A stretch of 64,000 nucleotides of DNA from JBPOIC01 sp052034865 (lineage in GTDB: Bacteria; UBA10199; JADFYH01). The stretch lies in NCBI GenBank assembly GCA_052034865.1, contig JBPOIC010000009.1:1-64000 (forward strand). The letters run 5' to 3'. Below the pieces are notes generated by a model that saw only the letters and a program-made list of their open reading frames with translations, had not been told where the DNA came from and did not search any database. Below, piece after piece: positions 42,285-50,346 of the stretch (position 1 is its first letter; every line of letters starts with the position of its first letter). Position numbers and translations under genes: made by a program.

Positions 42285-42842
42285 TTGTCTAAAAAAATCA
42301 TCATCATCGCAGCGGCCGTGCTTCTTCTGGGCGGGGGGGCAGCAGGATATTTTCTTTTCATGAAAAAGGACAAACCTGCAGCACATGCAACGGAATCCAA
42401 GGAAGAAAAAGGCCATGAAGCTGCGGACGAGGAAACGGCCAAGGAAAACAAGGAAATCCATGAAGATCGAAAACCCGCTCCGCCGGAAGAAGAAACGGCT
42501 GCAGAAGAGGAACATGGAAGTGAAGGAGGAGAGGAAAAAGAACCTCTGGTTTTCAAGTTTGATCCAATGGTTGTAAACATCTTCGACAAAAATACGATTC
42601 ACTATCTCAAAATCGGTCTGGAGATCAGTTGTAGCAATGCAGAAGTGGTGGAAGAAATTAAGGTGAAAAAATCCCAGCTTCAGGACCGCATGATGTTTTT
42701 GACAGGAGACACCAGCTTGAGAGAAATTTTAACCTCCGGAGGAAAAACGCTTCTCAAGGAAGATCTGCAGGAAGCCTTCAACCGAATCCTTAAAAAAGGA
42801 AAAGTGAAAAAAATATATTTCACTGACTTTACGATTCAATAG
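42285..42842 (+). CDS. fliL: Flagellar basal-body associated protein FliL
   Basis: Single-pass inner-membrane protein near the stators. About 185 aa. A membrane helix (IIIIAAAVLLLGGGAAGYFL) sits at the N-terminus, a long acidic linker (about 35-90, Glu/Lys/Ala/Pro) follows, and then the FliL domain FKFDPMVVNIFDKNTIHYLK with VVEEIKVKKSQLQDRMMFLT and LKKGKVKKIYFTDFTIQ. The TTG at 42285 is preferred because AAGGAG lies exactly 7 nt upstream; an in-frame ATG at 42258 has only a weak RBS. The acidic linker is longer than usual. Confidence 0.9.
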   Translation: MSKKIIIIAAAVLLLGGGAAGYFLFMKKDKPAAHATESKEEKGHEAADEETAKENKEIHEDRKPAPPEEETAAEEEHGSEGGEEKEPLVFKFDPMVVNIFDKNTIHYLKIGLEISCSNAEVVEEIKVKKSQLQDRMMFLTGDTSLREILTSGGKTLLKEDLQEAFNRILKKGKVKKIYFTDFTIQ

Positions 42843-42979
42843 CCAAAGTTCAGCCACTTCGGCTTATGGTGCTGTGTTTGGATCACATAGTCATCAAGTG
42901 TTCTTGACTCACCCAGGAATTTCACTTCGATAGAAGAATCACGCTCTGTCAGAATCTCAACGCGGAAAGATTGACCCAA
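42836..42979 (-). CDS. Possible small antisense frame between fliL and fliM
   Basis: A 47-codon minus-strand frame (TTG at 42979, stop at 42836) fills part of the 270-bp fliL-fliM gap. It contains FRVEILTERDSSIEVKFL and codons like those of the neighbouring genes, so it is more protein-like than most shadows. Against it: no RBS at normal spacing, no ATG, and it opposes the operon. The frame stays open about 50 bases further upstream. No family is recognised. Listed as a doubtful candidate only. Confidence 0.2.
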   Translation of the reverse strand: MGQSFRVEILTERDSSIEVKFLGESRTLDDYVIQTQHHKPKWLNFGY

Positions 42980-43112
42980 CCTTCTCTTTTTCCACTCCCG
43001 ATTTAATGAGAGGAGGAAAAAAATTCCCTGTCATTTTTATCCATTTCAATTCACAAAAAAATTCCCTTTAAAATTCAGAAATTAGATCACGTTAGAATCG
43101 GGATGTTCTGGT
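42843..43112. other. fliL-fliM intergenic gap
   Basis: 270 bp, the longest gap inside the flgB-fliA block. It ends in a sigma-54-like motif (43109-43124), holds one doubtful antisense frame, and contains GAGAGGAGGAAA near 43010, an RBS-like string with no open frame after it. No terminator hairpin was recognised. Confidence 0.5.
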
Positions 43113-43124
43113 ATGCGGCTTGCA
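43109..43124 (+). promoter_or_regulatory. Sigma-54-like motif overlapping the fliM start
   Basis: TGGTATGCGGCTTGCA: TGG, A, G and TTGCA match the -24/-12 consensus with exact GG-N10-GC spacing. It overlaps the first fliM ATG (43113). If used, transcription would begin near 43135, so translation would have to begin at 43137 or later. It could be chance. Confidence 0.4.
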
Positions 43125-44075
43125 AACCAATCAGGCATGCCCGAATCAGTAAACTCAATTTCCTCTGCGTCTGAGGTCTCTGCCAAAAACAGGCCGCCCT
43201 CCCATCTTTGGGAAGGGGAAAGTTCTCCCTATCCTCTTTTTGAAGCGGCTTCAGCCGGGGATAACCGCCTTAAAAGTCTGGATCAGATTGGTCAGGAAAT
43301 CGCTGGCTCTCTTCAGGGGAGTTTAACGGTTCTGTGGAAAGATGTCGAAAAAGTCGAATGGGAGAAAAATGAAATTGTTTCAGCCAAGGATTGCCTGAAG
43401 GGGTTGAATGTTGAAAATCATCTGGTGATTCAATGGATCACCAGCGCCCAGAAAATTAAAGGCTATCTGGTGTTGGATAAAAAATTTTTTGTGGAGCTTT
43501 ATAATTTCCTTTTGGGCGGAAAACAGCCCAGTACCCGTAGCCAATCTCTTACTCTTCTCGAACAATCCTATCTGAATCGGGTGGTCGTTTCCATCCTCGA
43601 AGTGATTTCACATTCCTGGTCCACTAAAATTCCATGGAATTTGACCTCCGAAAAATTTCTCGAAGAGGCCGTTGCTCTGGAAAATGAAGTGCTCACTTCG
43701 GATTTCATCCGCATCTGCCTTAAGGTTACAGTAAAAGAAATCCCTTCGGTTTATTTGCTCATCGTTCCCAAGGAAATCCTGACCTGCCTTGCAAGTCCTT
43801 CTCAGAATCTGAAAGTCGAAGATGAAAAACAGCCTCTCCTCGATGAGGAATGGAGACAGGGAGTCCTTCATTCCATTGGTGTGACCCAGGTCCCGGTTGC
43901 GGTTGAACTGGGATGCATCCATACGACGCTTCAGAAAATCATCGCGCTTAAAGTGGAGGATGTATTTTCTCTCGATATTCCGGCCGAAGGACACCAGATC
44001 CATATCGGCGGGAAATCAGCATTCCGAGGCTCTCTGGGAATATTGGGAGAAAACAAGGCGGTTAAAATCATTTAA
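43113..44075 (+). CDS. fliM: Flagellar motor switch protein FliM
   Basis: C-ring component. 320 aa. The middle CheC-like domain has KKFFVELYNFLLGGKQPSTR and LTLLEQSYLNRVVVSILEVI with SHSWS, the FliM pattern (GG....r..T.iE......i....l..aW). The C-terminal SpoA domain is VPVAVELGCIHTTLQKIIAL with VFSLDIPAEGHQIHIGGKSA. The N-terminal 40 residues (NSISSASEVSAKNRPPSH) lack the conserved LSQ.EID.LL peptide that binds phospho-CheY. The ATG at 43113 has no good RBS and overlaps a sigma-54-like motif; ATG 43137 is the alternative start. fliN follows after 20 bp. Confidence 0.88.
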   Translation: MRLANQSGMPESVNSISSASEVSAKNRPPSHLWEGESSPYPLFEAASAGDNRLKSLDQIGQEIAGSLQGSLTVLWKDVEKVEWEKNEIVSAKDCLKGLNVENHLVIQWITSAQKIKGYLVLDKKFFVELYNFLLGGKQPSTRSQSLTLLEQSYLNRVVVSILEVISHSWSTKIPWNLTSEKFLEEAVALENEVLTSDFIRICLKVTVKEIPSVYLLIVPKEILTCLASPSQNLKVEDEKQPLLDEEWRQGVLHSIGVTQVPVAVELGCIHTTLQKIIALKVEDVFSLDIPAEGHQIHIGGKSAFRGSLGILGENKAVKII

Positions 44076-44095
44076 CTGTCTGGAAGGAGGAGATC

Positions 44096-44398
44096 TTGTC
44101 AGAAGCATCCACAAATTCCGAAATGGCCTCGGGTTCTTCAGATCTGTCGCTAGTCATGGATGTTCCAGTGACGCTGCAGGTGTTTTTAGGAGAGGCAACC
44201 CTGACTGTGGAGGAAATCCTGAAGTGCGGAAAGGGCTCTGTCATCCCTCTCAATCAGAAAGTGGGAGAGCCATTTTTGGTCCTTCTTCAGAAAAAGCCAA
44301 TCGCGCAGGGTGAAATTGTTCAGGCAGGAGAAAATCTGGGGATCAAGATTACAAACGTGATGAATGAAAAACCCGTTTCAGCAGGTGAAGCTCAGTGA
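44096..44398 (+). CDS. fliN: Flagellar motor switch protein FliN
   Basis: C-ring protein that also docks FliH. 100 aa, typical. The SpoA domain spans about 20-90: VMDVPVTLQVFLGEATLTVE, ILKCGKGSVIPLNQKVGEPF and NLGIKITNVM, the FliN signature (ildvpv.l.v.lG.t.l.i.dll.l..Gsvi.Ld...ge....v.....a.GEvv...). It starts with a TTG at 44096 that has AGGAGGAG 3-10 nt upstream. It ends 7 bp before fliO. Confidence 0.93.
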   Translation: MSEASTNSEMASGSSDLSLVMDVPVTLQVFLGEATLTVEEILKCGKGSVIPLNQKVGEPFLVLLQKKPIAQGEIVQAGENLGIKITNVMNEKPVSAGEAQ

Positions 44399-44405
44399 GA
44401 AACTT

Positions 44406-45206
44406 ATGAAAATCCTCATTCATAAAAATAAAAGAAACAGAATCATCCCGTGTTTCATCTTCTTTCTGATTTTTGCCTCGCCTGGTTCCTGTGTTTTTGG
44501 AGCTGAAGAGGTTTTTCAGGCAAACCCTTCTGTCCGTCCGTCCCCTGAAAAGCTCATTGATCTGATGGCAAAAAATCAACTGGGGATTCAGTCAGAAGAG
44601 GAAATGTCGGTGACAGGAGATCTCCCGACGATCCAGAAAGCTCCTTCTTCGAACATCAGTCTGCTCAATTCCAAAAGAGAAGAAGAGAGTTTGCCCTGGT
44701 CCAAGACCATTCTTACTTCCCTCTTTCTTTGCACTCTTATTGCCCTGGGGGCCTGGGGGGTTCAGAAACTCTCCAAAGGAAAGCTTCCGCGACGTTTGGT
44801 CGAGAATGAAGAGTTTCAAATCCTTCAAAACGTTTCGTTGGGTTTAAAGAGGCAGCTCGTGATCGCCCGAATGGGATCCTCAAGACTGTTAATTGGCTTG
44901 AGCGGCTCTCAAATCCAGCTTCTGCATACAAATGAAGAAAAAGAGATTCCTCAACCCAAAGCTGTAGCAGATCCGGTGATAACCCAAAAGCAGGTTGCCG
45001 CCTCTGCAAAACCTCCAGCATTTCAGTCTGCTGACCCTCTGGATTTTGATTTCTCCAGGCGCATTCAGCAGGTCCTGGAGCAGCTGGGCCCCATTTCTTT
45101 TGACAGGAAAAAAACATCCGAAAATTCCCGGACAGAAAAAACAGATTCCAATCGAATTCCAGAAGGATCTGCAAAAAATTCCCGACTGGTGAGTATGAGA
45201 AATTAG
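44406..45206 (+). CDS. fliO: Flagellar export assembly protein FliO
   Basis: Membrane protein that helps FliP assemble. About 266 aa, longer than usual. It has an N-terminal signal-like helix (IPCFIFFLIFASPGSCVFGA), a periplasmic stretch of about 80 residues, a membrane helix near 100-118 (ILTSLFLCTLIALGAWGVQ), and then the FliO domain: FQILQNVSLGLKRQLVIARM with RLLIGLSGSQIQLLH. The C-terminal 70 residues are polar. The ATG at 44406, 7 bp after the fliN stop, is chosen; an ATG at 44364 overlaps fliN. Confidence 0.87.
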   Translation: MKILIHKNKRNRIIPCFIFFLIFASPGSCVFGAEEVFQANPSVRPSPEKLIDLMAKNQLGIQSEEEMSVTGDLPTIQKAPSSNISLLNSKREEESLPWSKTILTSLFLCTLIALGAWGVQKLSKGKLPRRLVENEEFQILQNVSLGLKRQLVIARMGSSRLLIGLSGSQIQLLHTNEEKEIPQPKAVADPVITQKQVAASAKPPAFQSADPLDFDFSRRIQQVLEQLGPISFDRKKTSENSRTEKTDSNRIPEGSAKNSRLVSMRN

Positions 45207-45292
45207 TCCGTGATGATTTTTAAAAATGAAAAATCCAAAAGTCCATCGAGGTTCGAAGGACTTGTGTATTCCTTGATGCATTTTAAAACCGG

Positions 45293-46054
45293 ATGATTAT
45301 GCGACTTCGTCGAATAATTCCATGTGCGATCCTGCTGATTCTGATGGGAGGATTTTCCCGTTTGGGTTTTTCTGCCTCTGCCATTCCTTCGCTGAATATC
45401 AGTGTGGGGGGCGCTGAAAATCCGGTTGGCATGGCTTCGGCCATGAAGATCTTTATTTTTCTGACGCTTGTTTCCATTGGTCCTGCACTTTTGCTCACGA
45501 TGACTTCCTTTACCCGGATTATCATCGTCCTTTCGTTCTTAAGACAGGCCATTGGTGTGCAGCAATCGCCTCCAAATCAGATAATCATTGGGCTTGCCCT
45601 GTTTCTGACTGTCTTTTCCATGTCACCCATTTTCAGGGAAATCTATGGCGGGGCGGTGGCACCCTTTTTAAAAGAAGAAATTACTCAGGAAGTAGCGATC
45701 GAAAAGGCAACAAGTCCTTTAAAAAGTTTCATGTTCAATCAGACCCGCAAGGCAGATCTGGAACTGTTTCTATCAATTTCGCATTCTCAGGCACCCAAGA
45801 ATCTTGAGGAGCTGTCGCTGTCTGTCCTGGTTCCATCCTTTATCATCAGCGAACTCAAGACCGCTTTTCAGATGGGATTTTTAATCTATCTGCCTTTCGT
45901 TCTGATCGATCTGGTCGTTTCGATGGTTCTGCTTGTGATGGGAATGATGGTTTTGCCTCCCATCGTTATTTCACTTCCATTCAAGCTAATGCTTTTTGTC
46001 CTCGTCGATGGATGGACCCTGGTGGTGGGATCTCTCATGAGGAGTTTTAAATGA
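45293..46054 (+). CDS. fliP: Flagellar export gate protein FliP
   Basis: Core of the export gate. 253 aa. An N-terminal signal (IPCAILLILMGGFSRLGFSA) is followed by IFLTLVSIGPALLLTMTSFT and RIIIVLSFLRQAIGVQQSPP, the exact FliP signature. A periplasmic domain then two further membrane helices (YLPFVLIDLVVSMVLLVMGM, PFKLMLFVLVDGWTLVVGSL) follow. ATG 45293 and ATG 45299 are both possible; GGA lies before the second. It overlaps fliQ by 4 bp. Confidence 0.96.
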   Translation: MIMRLRRIIPCAILLILMGGFSRLGFSASAIPSLNISVGGAENPVGMASAMKIFIFLTLVSIGPALLLTMTSFTRIIIVLSFLRQAIGVQQSPPNQIIIGLALFLTVFSMSPIFREIYGGAVAPFLKEEITQEVAIEKATSPLKSFMFNQTRKADLELFLSISHSQAPKNLEELSLSVLVPSFIISELKTAFQMGFLIYLPFVLIDLVVSMVLLVMGMMVLPPIVISLPFKLMLFVLVDGWTLVVGSLMRSFK

Positions 46055-46323
46055 CGACGGCCTTTGTGGTGGAAATCGCTCGCGAGACGGTTTGGACTTC
46101 GATGCTGGTTTTGGCACCGATTCTGATTGTGGGTTTTATCATGGGAGTTCTGGTGAGTTTTATTCAGACGATTCTGCAATTGCAGGACACAACCGTAGCG
46201 GTCATCCCCAAGGTAGTTTCGATTTCCCTGACTCTCGTTATTTTTGGTCACTGGATGTTGAGTCGTCTGATGAACTACACCGCCCATTTTCTGGGAAACT
46301 TTATTTCAATGACTTTAAACTGA
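46051..46323 (+). CDS. fliQ: Flagellar export gate protein FliQ
   Basis: Small two-helix gate subunit. 90 aa, exact family size. IARETVWTSMLVLAPILIVG and FIMGVLVSFIQTILQLQDTT with VAVIPKVVSISLTLVIFGHW match FliQ (r.al...l..s.PiL...l.vGl.vsi.QA.TqiqEqTl.fvPKi). It starts inside the fliP stop (ATGA) and is followed by fliR after 7 bp. Confidence 0.96.
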   Translation: MTTAFVVEIARETVWTSMLVLAPILIVGFIMGVLVSFIQTILQLQDTTVAVIPKVVSISLTLVIFGHWMLSRLMNYTAHFLGNFISMTLN

Positions 46324-46330
46324 GTAAACC

Positions 46331-47089
46331 ATGAACTGGCTCGAATACTTTCTACAACTGGTTTTGTTTACCTTCCGGATCGGGGCCCTGTTTGTTGCGG
46401 CACCGCTCTTCAGCACCCACAGCATTTCACCCGCTCTGAAATTCTTTTTTGCACTCGCTCTCTCTTCGATGCTGCTGCCTTTTCAGCCCCATCTTCCAGA
46501 AGCTATCTGGAAGGAAAATTCCGTTTTGATCCTCGTACTGGCCCGCGAGATTGGCCTGGGACTGATGATGGGATTTTCCATTCGGTTAATCTTCGTCTTC
46601 ATCACTTTGACCCTGGAATTCATGGGACTCCAGATTGGCTTTTCAATTGCAAACATGTTCGATCCGCAAACGAACTCCCAGATTTCCGTACTCGCGGAAT
46701 TGGGAGTCTATCTTTCTTTCATTCTGTTTTTTTCGACAAACCTCCATCATGAAATGATTTATGCCCTGATCAAAACCTATCAGAAATTTCCGATCGGGCT
46801 TCCGGACTGGGATCTCAAACCCATGCTGGCAGGAATCCTGTATCTGCTTCAGGAAATTTTTGAGGCAGCGGTTCGTCTCTCCTTCCCGGTCGTGGTCTCC
46901 ATGTGGATCATTCATCTTATTCTGGGAGTGGTCTCGCGAACATCCCCACAGATGAATCTCTTTTTCAATATCACCTTTATTCTCAATATCGTGAGCGGGC
47001 TGTTACTCATCAATCTTTATTGGCCACAGATTCTCAGTCACACACAGACGATGTCGATAAAGCTTTTTCGAAACGCTTATTATCTTTGA
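46331..47089 (+). CDS. fliR: Flagellar export gate protein FliR
   Basis: Gate subunit of the FliPQR complex. 252 aa, typical, with several membrane helices. LVLFTFRIGALFVAAPLFST and KFFFALALSSMLLPF open the protein; LVLAREIGLGLMMGFSIRLI and MGLQIGFSIANMFDPQTNSQ are the central FliR motifs (kE...Gl..G.......a...aG.li...mG....p); later SFPVVVSMWIIHLILGVVSR and PQMNLFFNITFILNIVSGL agree. flhB follows after 88 bp. Confidence 0.96.
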   Translation: MNWLEYFLQLVLFTFRIGALFVAAPLFSTHSISPALKFFFALALSSMLLPFQPHLPEAIWKENSVLILVLAREIGLGLMMGFSIRLIFVFITLTLEFMGLQIGFSIANMFDPQTNSQISVLAELGVYLSFILFFSTNLHHEMIYALIKTYQKFPIGLPDWDLKPMLAGILYLLQEIFEAAVRLSFPVVVSMWIIHLILGVVSRTSPQMNLFFNITFILNIVSGLLLINLYWPQILSHTQTMSIKLFRNAYYL

Positions 47090-47177
47090 TCCAATAACGA
47101 TCATTTTCTGAAGCAGAGAATACTGCGGTTTTAAAACCTTAAATTTTGCCGGGTTTCAGGATTCAGGAATCATTCCT

Positions 47178-48269
47178 ATGGCTGAAAAAAGTGACCAGGA
47201 AAAAACGGAAGAACCTTCAGAGAAACGGGTCGAGGAATTCAGATCCGAAGGACGCATTGCGCGCAGTGTGGAGCTCAGTTCTCTGATAACACTGGCTGCG
47301 GGTTTTGTGTCTCTTTTCGCAATTCGGGGAGTGTTGGGAGATCGTATCCTTTTCAGTTTCCGGGATGCCTTAAGCTTCGATGGAAATCCGGATACCCATT
47401 CTTTTATAACGTGGGTTTTTACTGATCTCGTTCCTGTCATGTACTGGATTGGAGTCCTGTTTGCGATCATTCTGGTCTGCGCCGTCTGTGGTTCGCTTGC
47501 GCAGACGGGTTTGGTTTTTTCTTCCAAACGCATTCTTCCCCGATTTGACGGTTTAAGTCCTGCCCAGGGAATCAAGAAAATTTTCTCTCAAAAGGCCCTC
47601 GTTCAGTTTATCAAAAACTTTAGCAAGGTTCTCGTGATCGGCTGGATCGCCTATGTTTTTTTAAATGGCCACCGTGGAGAGATCATTTCATCTCATGAAC
47701 TGAATCTCCAGCAGGGAATCGCCTGGGCGGTGCATCTGATCGCCATGGTTCTCATGCGGATTTTTCTGTTTCTGCTCGTTTTGTCCGGATCCGATTATCT
47801 TTATCAATGGTGGACGATTCATCAGGAGATGAAGATGAGTCGACAGGAATTAAAAGATGAAATGAAAGAGCGTGAGGTTTCACCCGAAGTTAAAAACAAG
47901 GTCCGTCGGGTATCGATGGAGAGGGCGAAACGGCAGATCCAGCGGGATGTGCCACTGGCCGATGTAATTGTGACCAATCCCACGCATTATGCAGTCGCGT
48001 TGCGCTATGAGCGGCTGAAAGATCCGGCGCCTAGAGTTGTAGCCAAAGGAAAAGATCATCTGGCGGCGGTAATCCGGGCCCTGGCTCAGGAGAATGAAGT
48101 CCCCCTTTATGAGTATCCGGAGCTTGCCAGGAATCTTTACAGTAAAGTGAAGGTCGGCAAGACGATCCCAGCAGAATTGTATCCAACCGTTGCCCGCGTG
48201 CTTGCTTACATCTATCAGATTTATCAGAAGCGCTATCAGAAGAAAGGAGAGATCCGCTATGTGGGGTAA
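47178..48269 (+). CDS. flhB: Flagellar export switch protein FlhB
   Basis: Controls the change of export specificity from hook to filament. 363 aa. Starts EKTEEPSEKRVEEFRSEGRI, the family start. Four membrane helices follow in the first 210 residues. DEMKEREVSPEVKNKVRRVS and then VIVTNPTHYAVALRYERLKD contain the NPTH autocleavage site. APRVVAKGKDHLAAVIRALA and YKVKVGKTIPAEL-type text near the end match as well. The RBS is weak. It overlaps flhA by 11 bp. Confidence 0.96.
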   Translation: MAEKSDQEKTEEPSEKRVEEFRSEGRIARSVELSSLITLAAGFVSLFAIRGVLGDRILFSFRDALSFDGNPDTHSFITWVFTDLVPVMYWIGVLFAIILVCAVCGSLAQTGLVFSSKRILPRFDGLSPAQGIKKIFSQKALVQFIKNFSKVLVIGWIAYVFLNGHRGEIISSHELNLQQGIAWAVHLIAMVLMRIFLFLLVLSGSDYLYQWWTIHQEMKMSRQELKDEMKEREVSPEVKNKVRRVSMERAKRQIQRDVPLADVIVTNPTHYAVALRYERLKDPAPRVVAKGKDHLAAVIRALAQENEVPLYEYPELARNLYSKVKVGKTIPAELYPTVARVLAYIYQIYQKRYQKKGEIRYVG

Positions 48270-50346
48270 CCTTTCTTATAAAAACCTTTTGAAAGAAGGT
48301 GGAGACCTTCTCCTTGTGCTGGGACTTGCAGGAGTCGTCCTTCTGATGATCATTCCTGTTCCGGCTTATCTGGTCGACGTCTTCCTTGTTTTTTCGATTA
48401 CCCTCTCGATTCTGATTTTCATGGTTTCACTGTACTCTTCCCGTCCCCTCGATTTTTCTGTTTTTCCAACCCTCATTCTCTTTGCCACTCTAATTCGCCT
48501 GACCCTGAATGTAGCGAGTACGCGTCTGATTTTACTGAACGGCAGTTCGGGAGATGAGGCCGCCGGCAAGGTGATCAAGGCCTTTGGCTATTTTGTGGCT
48601 GGAGGAAATTACATTGTTGGATTTATTATTTTCATCATTCTGATCGTCATCAATTTCGTGGTCATCACAAAAGGCGCAGGAAGAATTGCCGAAGTCGCTG
48701 CGCGTTTCACCCTCGATGCCATGCCCGGAAAACAGCTGGCCGTCGATGCCGATCTGAACGCCGGAGCGATCACGGATCAGGAAGCCAAGCGCAGGCGTGA
48801 AGAGCTTGAAAAGCATGCTGATTTTTATGGAGCGATGGATGGAGCTTCAAAGTTTGTCCGCGGCGATGCCGTGGCTGGCATTCTCATCACCGTCGTCAAT
48901 GTCATCGGTGGATTCATTATTGGAATGGCGCAAGAAGGTCTCGATTTTTCCGAAGCTGCCCGCATCTACACGGTGTTGAGTATTGGGGATGGGCTTGTGG
49001 GGCAGATTCCTGCCCTTATCATTTCTACGGCTGCAGGTCTGATCGTTACCAAGGTTTCCAATCAGCATCGCCTTTCTGAAGAAATTGGGGCCCAGACTTT
49101 GGCTCATTGGCGACCGATGGCTATGGCCGGCGTGATCCTCTTTGTGCTCAGTCTGGTGCCAGGGCTACCTCACCTGCTCTTTATTCTCATGGCGGCCTTG
49201 TTGGGTTTCGCGAGTTACCGGATCTGGTCGCGAGAAAAAGAAGAGACGATGAACCAGAGCCAGGTGGAGCTTACCCGAGAGAGCAGTCCGAACCAGACAT
49301 CCCAGCAGGTGGATAATGTGCCGCTTCTAGATCCGATCGAAATCGAAGTGGGATACGATCTGGTGGGGCTGGTCGATCAGCGCTCGGCCGGTGAATTTCC
49401 ACAGCGCGTCCTGGGCATTCGACGTCAGCTCGCGACGGAAATGGGAATTCTGCTTCCTCCCGTCCACATCCGCGACAATCTGAAATTCAAACCCAATGAA
49501 TACCGCATCCTTTTGAAAGGTGCCACGATCGCCAGAGGAGAGCTGCTTCCCAAACACCTGCTCGCCCTCGATCCCGGAATGACCACCCGCCAGATTGAAG
49601 GAGTCCCGACCCAGGATCCGACCTTTGGGCTTCCGGCACTCTGGATTACCGAAGAAATGCGGGATGCGGCGATGATCGCCGGTTATACCGTTGTCGATCT
49701 GCCTAGTGTTCTAGCGACCCATCTCATGGAAGTCCTGCGCCACAATCTGCATGAAATCTTTGGCTGGCAGGATATGTCTAAACTGATCGAACAGCTCAAA
49801 GTCACCAATCCCAAGCTCGTGTCCGATCTGATTCCTGAGATGCTTCCTTTTGGCCAGATTCTAAAAGTTCTTCAGAATCTTTTGCGTGAACAGGTTTCGA
49901 TCCGTGATCTGGTCACTATTTTCGAAACACTGGCGGAAAATGCCATCCATACGAAAGATCCCTACGAACTGACGCAGTTTGTACGCGTGGCTTTGGGACG
50001 CAGCATTTCGCAACGCCATCTTGCCTCTGATCAGAAGCTCTATGCCTTAACTCTGGCACGATCGATGGAAGAAAAACTCCTGCAGTCGGTGACGAATACA
50101 AAGAATGGGCCTCAGATCGTTCTCGATCCGAACATGGCGCGAAGCTTTGTCGAAGAGATCGGGAAAAAAGTGAAAGAAAAGGTCACCAGCCATCAGTCGC
50201 CAGTTCTGCTGACTTCCCAGCAGGTGCGTCCTCATCTTTCTCAGCTCATTGAAAAATTTATACCTAACCTGGCCGTCCTTGCGCATAGCGAAGTCGCCGG
50301 TCACGTCAATGTCATGCCGATTGGCATGATTGGGGAGGGATTATGA
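48259..50346 (+). CDS. flhA: Flagellar export gate protein FlhA
   Basis: Export-gate ion channel and docking ring. 695 aa from the ATG at 48259, which has AAGGAG about 9 nt upstream; an ATG at 48190 lies in flhB. Eight membrane helices in the first 330 residues. FPTLILFATLIRLTLNVAST and RFTLDAMPGKQLAVDADLNA contain the FHIPEP-family signature with the conserved R and D residues; LSIGDGLVGQIPALIISTAA closes the membrane part. The cytoplasmic domain (about 345-695) has RRQLATEMGILLPPVHIRDN and VLQNLLREQVSIRDLVTIFE. Confidence 0.97.
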   Translation: MWGNLSYKNLLKEGGDLLLVLGLAGVVLLMIIPVPAYLVDVFLVFSITLSILIFMVSLYSSRPLDFSVFPTLILFATLIRLTLNVASTRLILLNGSSGDEAAGKVIKAFGYFVAGGNYIVGFIIFIILIVINFVVITKGAGRIAEVAARFTLDAMPGKQLAVDADLNAGAITDQEAKRRREELEKHADFYGAMDGASKFVRGDAVAGILITVVNVIGGFIIGMAQEGLDFSEAARIYTVLSIGDGLVGQIPALIISTAAGLIVTKVSNQHRLSEEIGAQTLAHWRPMAMAGVILFVLSLVPGLPHLLFILMAALLGFASYRIWSREKEETMNQSQVELTRESSPNQTSQQVDNVPLLDPIEIEVGYDLVGLVDQRSAGEFPQRVLGIRRQLATEMGILLPPVHIRDNLKFKPNEYRILLKGATIARGELLPKHLLALDPGMTTRQIEGVPTQDPTFGLPALWITEEMRDAAMIAGYTVVDLPSVLATHLMEVLRHNLHEIFGWQDMSKLIEQLKVTNPKLVSDLIPEMLPFGQILKVLQNLLREQVSIRDLVTIFETLAENAIHTKDPYELTQFVRVALGRSISQRHLASDQKLYALTLARSMEEKLLQSVTNTKNGPQIVLDPNMARSFVEEIGKKVKEKVTSHQSPVLLTSQQVRPHLSQLIEKFIPNLAVLAHSEVAGHVNVMPIGMIGEGL

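Noticed and set aside
47128..47139. GGTTTTAAAACC palindrome between fliR and flhB as a terminator
   Set aside because: No loop, weak A/T-rich arms and no following T-run; flanking genes belong to one export-gate series.
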